DNA from: Candidatus Shapirobacteria bacterium
GTDB lineage: Bacteria; Patescibacteriota; Microgenomatia; UBA12405
NCBI GenBank assembly: GCA_023245435.1
Contig: JAHFKH010000022.1
Location: 1-11,755 of the forward strand
Length of the DNA: 11,755 bases
Direction of reading: 5' to 3'
Part shown: piece by piece, positions 1 to 6,607 of the stretch
How positions within the stretch are numbered: the first letter of the stretch is position 1
How the letters are laid out: every line of letters starts with the position of its first letter
The notes under the pieces: generated by a model
What the model saw: the letters and a program-made list of their open reading frames with translations, nothing else
What the model was told of the DNA's origin: nothing
Databases searched by the model: none
Position numbers and translations under genes: made by a program

Positions 1-531
1 TCAACACTGGCAGAAATGATTTTGTTTGAAGAAATGCTTATTAGAGAAACCGATAATCAAATAAAAAAATCACTATTATCCGATAAAATGGGTGAATCTT
101 ATGCAACTATTTTACGACAAAATTATTTCGTATTGTTTGAAAAAGAGGCTCACAAAATAATCCCCCAAGGGATTAAGGTAGAAGATTTGTCAAAAATGTA
201 TTTAAAAAATTTACGAGAACAATTTGGAACTTCTGTAAAGGTTGATAATATGTTTATGTACGAATGGTCGTATATATCGCATATTTTTGACTCGCCTTTT
301 TATTGTTATGCTTATAATTTTGGTGAATTGTTGGCACTAGGTTTGTATAAAAAATATAAAGAAAATCAAAAAATTTGGTTACCACGAATTGAAAAAATAT
401 TGGAAGCGGGAGGAAGCTGTAACCCACAACAATTGTTGTTGGAAAATGGAATTGATATAAGATCAAAAAATTTTTGGAATGACGGTTTTGAAATTATTCG
501 AGAGTGGCAGAATAAGCTTGAAAAATTGTAA
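1..531 (+). CDS. pepF: Oligoendopeptidase F-type M3 metallopeptidase, C-terminal part (5' end outside window)
   Basis: The reading frame is open from base 1, so the gene begins upstream and only about the last 176 codons are seen. The sequence matches the C-terminal third of the M3B (PepF/oligoendopeptidase F) zinc peptidases, cytoplasmic enzymes that cut short peptides. The family signature after the active site is clear: YEWSYISHIFDSPFYCYAY followed by NFGELLALGLYKKYKE, then a GGSCNPQQLL stretch and a GIDI..KNFWNDGF motif close to the C terminus. The HEXXH zinc motif should lie upstream of the window, so catalytic competence cannot be judged. The ATG at 16 is internal methionine, not a credible start. 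The gene ends 29 bp before the Crp/Fnr-type gene. Family assignment is secure; substrate range is unknown. Confidence 0.88.
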   Translation, partial: STLAEMILFEEMLIRETDNQIKKSLLSDKMGESYATILRQNYFVLFEKEAHKIIPQGIKVEDLSKMYLKNLREQFGTSVKVDNMFMYEWSYISHIFDSPFYCYAYNFGELLALGLYKKYKENQKIWLPRIEKILEAGGSCNPQQLLLENGIDIRSKNFWNDGFEIIREWQNKLEKL

Positions 532-560
532 TAAAGTGCTACTATAGTAGTAGTAGATAT
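518..560 (+). promoter_or_regulatory. Putative promoter with palindromic operator before the Crp/Fnr-type gene
   Basis: The short gap before the regulator gene holds a perfect 12-bp palindrome, CTACTATAGTAG, at 539-550. A possible -35 (TTGAAA, 518-523) is 16 bp from a possible -10 (TACTAT, 540-545) that lies inside the palindrome. A repressor bound there would block the promoter, so autoregulation is possible. No Shine-Dalgarno precedes the ATG at 561. The palindrome is seen directly; promoter and operator roles are inferred. Confidence 0.4.
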
Positions 561-1181
561 ATGAAAGATTTAACTTTAAAAAAACTAACAAATTATTTTT
601 CAAAATACCCTCTTAAAAAATATAAGAAAGGGGAAATAATTTTAAGGCCGGGAGAAAAACCCAATTATGTGGGATTTATTAAATCGGGATTTATTAGAGT
701 ATATACTTTAAACGAATCGGGGCAGGAAATTACGATGTCGCTTTTTAAACCAATGTTGTACTTTACAACTATTTTTGTGATGACTGAAGAGGTAAATAAA
801 TTTTATTTTGAATCAGTGTCGCCAGTAGAAATGTGGATGGCACCAAAAAATGAATTTGTAGATTATTGTAAGAAAAATGGAGATATATGCAAAGACATAA
901 TGGAGACTATTGGAAAATTATTTTTGAATTTGGTTGAAAATACTGGAAAATTATTAGGAACTAATTCATTGGGAAAAGTAGCTATGATAATTACGTCGAT
1001 TGCTGATAGTAAGTCGCATTTTGCTTTGACTCATAAAATGGTTGCGAGTTTAACGGGATTGACTCGAGAAACAGTAACATTACAAATGCTTAAATTAGAA
1101 AAAATGAAATTGGTTGATAATAGCAATAGAAAAGTGACAATTTTAAATAGAGATGGATTGGATAAATTGATTGGAAAATAA
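561..1181 (+). CDS. Crp/Fnr-family transcriptional regulator
   Basis: A 206-residue protein with the two-domain layout and normal length of the Crp/Fnr family. Residues about 10-115 form the cyclic-nucleotide-binding-like beta-barrel (YKKGEIILRPGEKPNYVGFIKSG then RVYTLNESGQEIT), followed by a long dimerisation helix. Residues about 150-200 form a winged helix-turn-helix with the typical recognition-helix pattern LTGLTRETVTLQMLKLEKMKLV. The N-terminal cysteine cluster of Fnr oxygen sensors is absent; only isolated cysteines occur near residues 103 and 109. An iron-sulphur oxygen sensor is therefore unlikely, and the effector is unknown. The gene converges with its downstream neighbour, with a single base between the stop codons. 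A palindrome overlapping its putative promoter hints at autoregulation. Family call is firm; regulon unknown. Confidence 0.88.
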   Translation: MKDLTLKKLTNYFSKYPLKKYKKGEIILRPGEKPNYVGFIKSGFIRVYTLNESGQEITMSLFKPMLYFTTIFVMTEEVNKFYFESVSPVEMWMAPKNEFVDYCKKNGDICKDIMETIGKLFLNLVENTGKLLGTNSLGKVAMIITSIADSKSHFALTHKMVASLTGLTRETVTLQMLKLEKMKLVDNSNRKVTILNRDGLDKLIGK

Positions 1182-1182
1182 T

Positions 1183-1713
1183 TTATTCGCGACAACAATC
1201 AAGAATTTTGCCGATGGCGCCGCTAAGTTTACCGAGCATGTCGGTTTTTTTTAATTTAATGGGAGTTTCCAATCCCTCTAAATCTCCCAATGACTTGGGA
1301 GACTTATCTGTCATACCAAGGTTTATGCCCCAAAATAAATTATATAAATCATAAGATTTTTTGAATAAATCATAGGCGGTTTTGGTATCGCCTTTGGTTT
1401 GATATTTGGTGCCAACTTCCATAATACGCATACTGGCGGCTAATAAATGTTTGCTGGTACACCATACTTCGCCTTCGTATTTGGGAATTAACATTTTCAT
1501 TAAAACTTTACGCATTTCTCGGGCTTCAGCCAATAATTCAAAATATTTAGTTTTGCCAGTTTTATTGGCATTAAAAAACATATGTTCTTCGATGGCAATA
1601 AGATTCATAACCGCCATGGAAAGATCTTCACCTGAAGCCAAATCCATTTCATGACCAGCTTCAGCTGATTTAACCTTGGACATGAATTTTTGTAAGTCTG
1701 TGTTTTTGATCAT
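1183..1713 (-). CDS. Conserved helical protein of unknown function
   Basis: A 176-residue soluble protein that I cannot assign to a characterised family. It appears almost wholly helical, with no signal peptide or membrane segment. Notable stretches are NLIAIEEHMFFNANKTGKTKY (about residues 37-57), the EVWCTSKHLLAASMRIMEVG block in the middle, a tetratricopeptide-like helix pair (KGDTKTAYDLFKKSYDLYNLFW), and a C-terminal CC pair four residues from the end. The style resembles conserved hypothetical proteins of Patescibacteria genomes. The EEH and SKH residues could in principle bind metal, but this is speculation. The ATG at 1713 is supported by a -10-like TACAAT (1719-1724) only 5 nt upstream, which predicts a leaderless transcript. 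The gene is divergent from the MFS transporter and convergent with the Crp/Fnr-type gene. Confidence 0.75.
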   Translation of the reverse strand: MIKNTDLQKFMSKVKSAEAGHEMDLASGEDLSMAVMNLIAIEEHMFFNANKTGKTKYFELLAEAREMRKVLMKMLIPKYEGEVWCTSKHLLAASMRIMEVGTKYQTKGDTKTAYDLFKKSYDLYNLFWGINLGMTDKSPKSLGDLEGLETPIKLKKTDMLGKLSGAIGKILDCCRE

Positions 1714-1718
1714 AGATT

Positions 1719-1724
1719 ATTGTA
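1719..1724 (-). promoter_or_regulatory. -10 element (TACAAT) of the helical hypothetical gene
   Basis: On the minus strand a TACAAT hexamer ends 5 nt before the ATG at 1713. This spacing would place the transcription start at or within a base or two of the start codon, giving a leaderless mRNA. No convincing -35 is seen at the expected distance. Confidence 0.4.
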
Positions 1725-1736
1725 TCAAACCCTTCC

Positions 1737-1769
1737 GCCCTTCGGGCACCTCCCCTTGACAGGGGAGGT
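1737..1769. repeat. REP-like double hairpin element
   Basis: Two adjacent hairpins lie in the 94-bp gap between divergent genes. The first is GCCC-TTC-GGGC (1737-1747); the second is an 8-bp perfect stem ACCTCCCC / GGGGAGGT around the loop TTGACA (1748-1769). The high GC content contrasts sharply with the surrounding AT-rich DNA. No T-run follows on either strand and it sits upstream of both genes, so a terminator is unlikely. It resembles the dispersed REP-type palindromes of many bacterial genomes; copy number cannot be tested here. Confidence 0.55.
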
Positions 1770-1796
1770 TAAAACAAATTTTATAATTTTTATTGT

Positions 1797-1802
1797 TATA
1801 AT
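1797..1802 (+). promoter_or_regulatory. -10 element (TATAAT) of the MFS gene
   Basis: A perfect TATAAT ends 5 nt before the GTG start at 1808, consistent with a leaderless transcript beginning at the start codon. A second TATAAT lies at 1782-1787. The TTGACA in the loop of the upstream hairpin is too far from either to be a normal -35. Confidence 0.45.
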
Positions 1803-1807
1803 ATTTC

Positions 1808-2989
1808 GTGGATTATTCGAGAAATATAAAAATATTAACGTGGCAGGGATTTTTCATTGGGTTCAGCCTATGGGCGCCAATAGCGGCCATTTATTTTTCA
1901 AAAGTTTCAGGATCGTATGCATTGGGGTTAAGTATTTTTTCAATAGCGATGGTAAGCAGTGCTATTTTTGAAATACCAACTGGAATATTTTCAGATTTAA
2001 TTGGAAGAAAATATACTACAATGTTGGGTGGACTATTTTATATGTTGGCGGGCATATTTTATGCCCTGGGTTTTAATTACTGGTGGCTAGTAGTTGGAGC
2101 AATTATGGAAGGATTGGCACGATCGTTTTATAGTGGTAATAATGATGCTTTACTTTACGATAGTTTAAATAAGTCTGACAGAAAAGAAGAACTGGAAAAA
2201 TTTATGGGGTTTATAGGTGGTGCAGAGCAGTTAGCTTTTGGATTTGCTGGGTTATTGGGAGGAATTTTAGCATATAAATATTCTTTTAATTTGGTAATGT
2301 GGTTATCAGCTATTCCCCTGTTCTTATGTTTTTTCACTAGTTTTTGGTTAGTTGAAATTGAAAATAAGGAAAAGAATGAGGGAAATATTTTTATTCATTT
2401 AAAAGAAGCTGTTGGTAATTTTATTAAAAATAAAAAAATAAGATTATTGAGTTTGTCATCAATTATTGGTTTTGGACAAGGTGAGGCTGGGTTTCAATTT
2501 ACTCCCGTATTTGTAGCTAGTTTATGGCCACTGTGGGCAATTGGAATTGCAAGAATGCTATCAAATACTGGGGCAGCAGTTGGATTTTGGTTGAGTGGAA
2601 AAATAATAAAAAAATTTAGACCAGAAAAAATTTTAATATTTGAACAAATATCGAGCAAAATATTGAATTTTATAGCTTTATTATTTCCGTCTGTGGCCTC
2701 ACCTGCATTGATGTCGACAACTTCAATAATGTATGGACCGAGTAGTGTGGCGGAAAACTCGATTTTTCAAAATGAGTTTACAGATAAACAGAGGGCGACA
2801 ATGGGATCACTTAATTCATTTGGTAGAAGTATCTTTTTTGCAATTTGTGCTGTAGGTTTGGGGCTTATTGCCGATAAGACCAGTCCACGAATTGCCCTAA
2901 TTGTAGGACAAATTGTTGGTTTGCTTTCAGTGTGGTTAACGTGGAAATTGTACAAACTTTTACGAAACGATACCGGCAAAGAGAACTAG
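1808..2989 (+). CDS. Major facilitator superfamily (MFS) transporter
   Basis: A 393-residue polytopic membrane protein with about 12 hydrophobic segments, the usual MFS size. The signature loop between helices 2 and 3 is recognisable as GIFSDLIGRKYTTMLGG (about residues 59-75), matching the G-x-x-x-D-x-x-G-R-[KR] pattern. A charged cytoplasmic loop (WLVEIENKEKNEGN to IKNKKIRLLS) separates the two halves. It probably carries out ion-coupled import or efflux of a small molecule; the substrate cannot be predicted. The start is GTG with no ribosome-binding site but a TATAAT 5 nt upstream. The last 11 codons lie inside the left copy of the 114-bp direct repeat and overlap the tail of a broken convergent reading frame, which marks the left junction of the inferred island. 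The gene looks intact, ending just after its last membrane helix. Confidence 0.85.
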   Translation: MDYSRNIKILTWQGFFIGFSLWAPIAAIYFSKVSGSYALGLSIFSIAMVSSAIFEIPTGIFSDLIGRKYTTMLGGLFYMLAGIFYALGFNYWWLVVGAIMEGLARSFYSGNNDALLYDSLNKSDRKEELEKFMGFIGGAEQLAFGFAGLLGGILAYKYSFNLVMWLSAIPLFLCFFTSFWLVEIENKEKNEGNIFIHLKEAVGNFIKNKKIRLLSLSSIIGFGQGEAGFQFTPVFVASLWPLWAIGIARMLSNTGAAVGFWLSGKIIKKFRPEKILIFEQISSKILNFIALLFPSVASPALMSTTSIMYGPSSVAENSIFQNEFTDKQRATMGSLNSFGRSIFFAICAVGLGLIADKTSPRIALIVGQIVGLLSVWLTWKLYKLLRNDTGKEN

Positions 2990-3067
2990 AGAAATCATAC
3001 CGATGGTGTGGGAGAAAAGGGAGACGGTAATAAATCGGCCGATAGTCATAGCTGAGATTCCCATCAG
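2954..3067. repeat. Left copy of 114-bp direct repeat (candidate left attachment site)
   Basis: This stretch is repeated in the same orientation at 10502-10615 with a constant offset of 7548, no gaps and 4 mismatches (positions 2968, 3005, 3050, 3053). The match stops abruptly at both ends. Read on the minus strand it encodes the last 35 residues and stop codon of the VTT-like membrane protein, but here the rest of that gene is missing. It also carries the last 11 codons and stop of the MFS gene. It is best explained as the original gene tail left behind when the island entered. Confidence 0.9.
2960..3067 (-). pseudogene. Orphan 3' fragment of VTT-like membrane protein gene
   Basis: On the minus strand this codes for LMGISAMTIGRFITVSLFSH and on to AGIVS plus a stop, the same as the C terminus of the intact protein at 10508-11053 apart from one Val/Ile change. 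Upstream of 3067 the similarity ends at once and no start or remaining domain is present. It is a displaced tail, not a working gene. Confidence 0.8.
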
Positions 3068-3242
3068 TATACTTTATTGAAAATGAAATCAACTTACGAA
3101 AACTAAGAACTATATAACAGTCGCATCTTTAGTTATTGAGATATTTTATTAATTTTTAATAATAATTTTTCTTGATCCGTAGTTAATTTCAAACTATACA
3201 GAATATATAGTTATATATACTCGATACTATAAGACAGTATGA

Positions 3243-3248
3243 TATACT
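3243..3248 (+). promoter_or_regulatory. Putative -10 element (TATACT) of first rRNA methylase
   Basis: TATACT ends 8 nt before the ATG at 3257, predicting a transcript with almost no leader. No clear -35 is seen. The 3068-3242 stretch before it is very AT-rich and holds only weak AT-only inverted repeats, with no recognisable gene or leader peptide of the type found before inducible erm genes. Confidence 0.35.
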
Positions 3249-3256
3249 ATCACACC

Positions 3257-4267
3257 ATGTCAAAATCAGAACTATTTACTGAAGAATATTTAAAAAAAAT
3301 ACTCGATTTTAAGCCAAAAGAAAGTATTGGTCAAAATTTTTTAATTGACTACAATATTGCTAGTCAAATTGCATCAAGAACTATTAGAGGAGCTGATGTG
3401 GTTGAAGTCGGTTCTGGACCAGGAAATTTAACTCGAATGATTGCTGAAAATGGAGCCAACAGAGTAATTGGTCTCGAAATTGACCCAAATTTTAGAGAAG
3501 CTCAAGAAATAGTTCTTGCGGGTACTAATAATGTTGAGATTCGACAACAAAATGCATTAAATTTTGACTTTGATAATTGGATTAGAAACGATTCTTATGC
3601 CGAACATCAAGTAATTGGAAATATCCCCTATCATATTTCTGAACCTCTTATAACAGCAATCGCTAGATCAGGAAATAAAATTGTTAATACTACTCTATTA
3701 GTAGGTAAAAGTTTAGCCACAACACTAACAACAACAAATCCTGGATCAATACATTACTCCAAATTGTCATTTATTGGAAGTGTTTTTGATATAAATATAG
3801 AGGCAAGAGTATCTGCTAATTGTTTTTGGCCACGCCCTAGGACAGAATCAGCTGTAATTAGTTTATCATCCAAAGAAATGCCCACAGATGAATCTCAAAC
3901 AGCTTTGGAACTTAGAAAAGCTATTGTTGACAGTTCAGATCAAAATTTGACATTAGCAAAAGTGATTAATGGATTATCAACTAGCAGCACCTCTGGTAAA
4001 CAACTAGGCAAAGATATGTCTCATAGATATGGACGAAGACAACAAAAAAACGAACTAAATTTTTTGCGAAGAATGTTAAATGATATGCCAACTTCCCGAA
4101 GACAAAATCGGGAAGATGTTCAATCTATTGTCTCTTCTAGTACGCAAATGGCTAATAGTGGTTTGGCGGAACGTTTGGGTTTATCAACACGCATACTAAG
4201 CAAACCTTTTCATAATCTAAACAACGAAGAAGTAAAAGATCTCGAACGATCACTAATGAATATATAA
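3257..4267 (+). CDS. KsgA/Erm-family rRNA adenine N6-dimethyltransferase, extended C terminus
   Basis: A 336-residue class I methyltransferase of the KsgA/Dim1/Erm family, which dimethylates adenines in 16S (KsgA) or 23S (Erm) rRNA using S-adenosylmethionine. Visible motifs are the N-terminal GQNFL (25-29), the SAM-binding VGSGPGNLT (51-59), the acidic LEID (73-76), the catalytic NIPYHI (122-127), and the family block FWPRPRTESAV. The protein is 60-70 residues longer than typical members. The extra sequence is in the C-terminal domain, a basic, Ser/Gln-rich stretch (SHRYGRRQQKNE, TSRRQNRED) before an ending shared with its neighbour (ILSK.F..LNNEE). I chose ATG 3257 because the upstream ATG at 3239 would overlap the putative -10. 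A second family member follows 63 bp downstream. Whether the target is h45 of 16S rRNA, 23S A2058 or something else cannot be read from sequence. Confidence 0.85.
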   Translation: MSKSELFTEEYLKKILDFKPKESIGQNFLIDYNIASQIASRTIRGADVVEVGSGPGNLTRMIAENGANRVIGLEIDPNFREAQEIVLAGTNNVEIRQQNALNFDFDNWIRNDSYAEHQVIGNIPYHISEPLITAIARSGNKIVNTTLLVGKSLATTLTTTNPGSIHYSKLSFIGSVFDINIEARVSANCFWPRPRTESAVISLSSKEMPTDESQTALELRKAIVDSSDQNLTLAKVINGLSTSSTSGKQLGKDMSHRYGRRQQKNELNFLRRMLNDMPTSRRQNREDVQSIVSSSTQMANSGLAERLGLSTRILSKPFHNLNNEEVKDLERSLMNI

Positions 4268-4287
4268 TAAAATAATCCTTATTTTAG

Positions 4288-4303
4288 TATAATTGGTTAT
4301 AAT
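4288..4303 (+). promoter_or_regulatory. Possible -10 elements before second rRNA methylase
   Basis: Two TATAAT hexamers (4288-4293 and 4298-4303) occur in the 63-bp gap before the ATG at 4331. Either could give the second methylase its own promoter, but in such AT-rich DNA chance matches are common and no -35 supports them. Read-through from the first methylase is equally possible. Confidence 0.25.
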
Positions 4304-4330
4304 AATAAATATAAATATTATGTAATATTT

Positions 4331-5149
4331 ATGTCACAACCGAAAACATATATAGACCAGATACCCAAAAAAGACATAGGTCAACATTTTCTAATTAACA
4401 ACCAGATCCTTGAGTTTATTGCTTCCCAAATACCACATGGTAGTCAAATAATTGAAATCGGAGCGGGCATGGGACAGCTGACTAGTAAAATTGTGTCCCA
4501 TCCCGACAACGAAGTTATCGCTTTAGAGATTGACCCCCGATTTGAAACTTATTTATCTCAAATTCAACAAACTCACTCAAATCTAGAAATCATAATTGGT
4601 AATGCTCTTAAGTTTAACTATAATAATTTTAATTACCCTTGGTTAATTGGTAATATTCCCTATCATATTACTGAACCATTACTCCATAAATTTATAAAAG
4701 CTAAGGTTCAGGGTATTGTCTTATTGGTGGGTGATACATTTGCACAAGAGGCAACCGCAATTGAGATAAATTCCCCTAAAATAGGAAAACTTTCAATATT
4801 GGTTCATACTTTTTATAAGCCAGAAATTATAGCTAAAGTCGATAAGAAATATTTTGATCCACCGCCACGAACACAATCAGCTATTTTGAAACTAATCCCT
4901 CGTTTGGCAACTGATTATAAAGACAAAAAATTATTTTTACTTAGACATTTATTTCTAATGGCTCACTATGGCGCTTTATTAAAAAACGCGCTAATGGCTG
5001 GACTAATTAGATTTGAAAATAATAAGTTAACAAAGAATGAGGCTAGACAAGTTATCTCCGAATTAAATATTTCCGAGAAAATATTAAGCAAACAGTTTGA
5101 ACAGTTGAACAATGAAGAATATTTGTCCCTATTCCAAAGTTTAAGTTGA
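4331..5149 (+). CDS. KsgA/Erm-family rRNA adenine N6-dimethyltransferase, second tandem copy
   Basis: A 272-residue protein of normal KsgA/Erm length. Motifs in order are IGQHFLINN (16-24), the SAM site IGAGMGQLT (43-51), LEID (65-68), the catalytic NIPYHI (108-113), and FDPPPRTQSAILKL, then a helical C-terminal domain (LLKNALMAGL, and ILSKQFEQLNNEEYLSLF at the end). The NIPYHI[ST]EPL signature and the C-terminal ending are shared with the preceding gene, so the two are paralogues, though strongly diverged overall. Unlike its neighbour it lacks the long basic insertion, so it is the better candidate for a KsgA-like enzyme. The stop is TGA, and the last 9 bp overlap the end of the convergent glycosyltransferase gene. 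Resistance versus housekeeping function is undecided. Confidence 0.86.
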   Translation: MSQPKTYIDQIPKKDIGQHFLINNQILEFIASQIPHGSQIIEIGAGMGQLTSKIVSHPDNEVIALEIDPRFETYLSQIQQTHSNLEIIIGNALKFNYNNFNYPWLIGNIPYHITEPLLHKFIKAKVQGIVLLVGDTFAQEATAIEINSPKIGKLSILVHTFYKPEIIAKVDKKYFDPPPRTQSAILKLIPRLATDYKDKKLFLLRHLFLMAHYGALLKNALMAGLIRFENNKLTKNEARQVISELNISEKILSKQFEQLNNEEYLSLFQSLS

Positions 5150-5908
5150 ATTTATTTTATACTTTGAATCAGTTTTAAGCAATTTTTGAAATAAATCATC
5201 ACTATTTTCTAATGCCCAGTCATCATTACTAATAACAGGATTGTCTAACCCAAGCTTCCAATCAATTTGTAATGGGTCAAAATCTATACCGATAAACTTA
5301 CTTGACATACGATGCTCTTTGTTATCGAGATAGCCATCTAGTGGTCGGTCATAATTAACCGTGGTTGTGTTCCATCCGATATGTTCAACTAATGAGGGTG
5401 CAGTAGCGTAAACATATTGTTTGTGAAAATAAAAGTACATAGCCATTCTTTCATCATCAGACATTCGATCATCTCTTCCCACGTTTTGATTAATCCAACC
5501 AATCATATTTTTCATCATCGAAAACGACATTGTATAAGCTTGAGAATAATACCAAATTTTAACTTTCAGCCAATGGTTATTTTGACTAATAGCTTGATTA
5601 GTAGATTTACTATTTGAATAAAAAGTGACAGGTTTATCACCAACTATATTTATTATTTTTTCAACAGTGGGGACCAAATTAAAACAAGGTAGAATATCAT
5701 GGTGCAATATCAAGACTTGATCGGGGTTTTCTTTTTCCAGTTCATTATACAGATTATTTAAACCATCGTATGGGGTTCCTGAATCGTCAACATAAACTGT
5801 AACTCTAGGATCATTCAAAATAAATTTAATGGCCTTTACCCAATTACTCCTGTCTGGTTTACCATTTTGTTTGGGAAGATAATGAAGAATTTTTATGGCG
5901 AGTTTCAT
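5141..5908 (-). CDS. Glycosyltransferase-like protein, last gene of the preQ0 operon
   Basis: A 255-residue soluble protein. The N-terminal half has alternating hydrophobic strands typical of a GT-A fold (KLAIKILHYLP; RVTVYVDDSGTPYDGL), then DQVLILHHDILPC (63-75), where HHD (69-71) occupies the place of the metal- and sugar-nucleotide-binding acidic motif. A later block, DDERMAMYFYFHK through ATAPSLVEHIG (151-178), resembles a motif of GT-A-type transferases seen in phages and actinobacteria. The C terminus is acidic and probably disordered. No membrane segment is present. It starts 7 bp after the methyltransferase gene and is thus co-transcribed with the preQ0 genes, which suggests sugar transfer to a preQ0-derived product or to something modified by it. 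The family call comes from motif memory and is moderate; donor and acceptor are unknown. Confidence 0.5.
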   Translation of the reverse strand: MKLAIKILHYLPKQNGKPDRSNWVKAIKFILNDPRVTVYVDDSGTPYDGLNNLYNELEKENPDQVLILHHDILPCFNLVPTVEKIINIVGDKPVTFYSNSKSTNQAISQNNHWLKVKIWYYSQAYTMSFSMMKNMIGWINQNVGRDDRMSDDERMAMYFYFHKQYVYATAPSLVEHIGWNTTTVNYDRPLDGYLDNKEHRMSSKFIGIDFDPLQIDWKLGLDNPVISNDDWALENSDDLFQKLLKTDSKYKINST

Positions 5909-5915
5909 ATATTTC

Positions 5916-6599
5916 TTAACTGTTAATTAATAAAACATACTTATGATTGCCATCTGCCTCAACCAACTTGTTAATAATTCTTAATTTTAATTTATTTTTT
6001 TTGGCCATTTTGATTGGTGACAACTCTCCATCAAATCTAGAAGATCCTGGCAGTATTAAAACACCATTTTTTTTCAGAAAGTGCTTATAATTTTCATAAA
6101 AATTTAAGATAATAATATCTTCTCGAATCAGGGCGGGTTGGGTTTCGTCTGTTGGAACACCCAAGATATTGGGTGGATTAAATACTATCAAATCAAATTT
6201 TGAATCTGGTGGAATATTATCAAATAAATCACCACAAGAAAAACTAACATTTTTTAAATCGAGTAAAATTGAATTTAGTTGACTATTTTTTACTGCAGTT
6301 GGATTAATGTCACTAAAATGGACATTTTTTGCACCATATTTGGAACAGATTGCTCCCAAAACACCACAACCACTTCCCAAATCCAAGACATCTTTGTCTT
6401 TGTATAATTTTTTATTATGAATTAAAACATCTGCTAGATAGCTACCTAAATACGATTTGTCAAATCTAAAAACTTGGCTTAATATTATAAGAGAAGGAAT
6501 ACCAATATTAGCGAACTTCTCAGTGATATATCCAGGTTGGTATAAGTCATCTACTAATTTCTGAATGTCTGGTTCAAACTGTAAGTCTTTGTTCTGCAT
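5916..6599 (-). CDS. Class I SAM-dependent methyltransferase (MTS/PrmC-like, NPPN motif)
   Basis: A 227-residue methyltransferase with a short N-terminal helical region, then the Rossmann-type core. The SAM-binding motif I is VLDLGSGCGVLG (71-82), an acidic residue ends strand 2 (FSDINP, 95-100), and motif IV is FNPPNILG (140-147). The (N/D)PP(x) motif is characteristic of enzymes that methylate planar nitrogen groups, such as PrmC on glutamine or N6-adenine and N2-guanine RNA/DNA methylases, though some members act on small molecules. The final residue of the motif is Asn instead of the usual Tyr, Phe or Trp, which weakens a prediction of a nucleobase-stacking function. It lies 8 bp after the SHMT-like gene and 7 bp before the glycosyltransferase-like gene. 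No separate RNA- or DNA-recognition domain is obvious. Substrate unknown. Confidence 0.75.
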   Translation of the reverse strand: MQNKDLQFEPDIQKLVDDLYQPGYITEKFANIGIPSLIILSQVFRFDKSYLGSYLADVLIHNKKLYKDKDVLDLGSGCGVLGAICSKYGAKNVHFSDINPTAVKNSQLNSILLDLKNVSFSCGDLFDNIPPDSKFDLIVFNPPNILGVPTDETQPALIREDIIILNFYENYKHFLKKNGVLILPGSSRFDGELSPIKMAKKNKLKLRIINKLVEADGNHKYVLLINS

Positions 6600-6607
6600 A
6601 ATATGTT

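Noticed and set aside
1254..1713. Ferritin- or hemerythrin-like assignment for the helical hypothetical protein
   Set aside because: A few His and Glu residues are present, but no repeated E-x-x-H pair or HxxxE spacing supports a di-iron site.
1756..1761. Perfect TTGACA as a -35 for the MFS promoter
   Set aside because: It is the loop of a hairpin and lies 20 bp and 35 bp from the two TATAAT hexamers, both outside the workable spacing.
2865..3092. Minus-strand reading frame across the left junction as a gene
   Set aside because: It reads the repeat in a frame different from the VTT-like gene, has no recognisable content, and overlaps the MFS gene end.
3146..3162. Inverted repeat TTATTAA-TTT-TTAATAA as a terminator for the MFS gene
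   Set aside because: The stem is made only of A-T pairs, it lies over 150 bp after the stop, and such repeats arise by chance in DNA this rich in A and T.
3239..3256. Upstream ATG at 3239 as start of the first methylase
   Set aside because: It would add six residues and overlap the only credible -10 element; ATG 3257 gives a protein that starts with normal charged residues.
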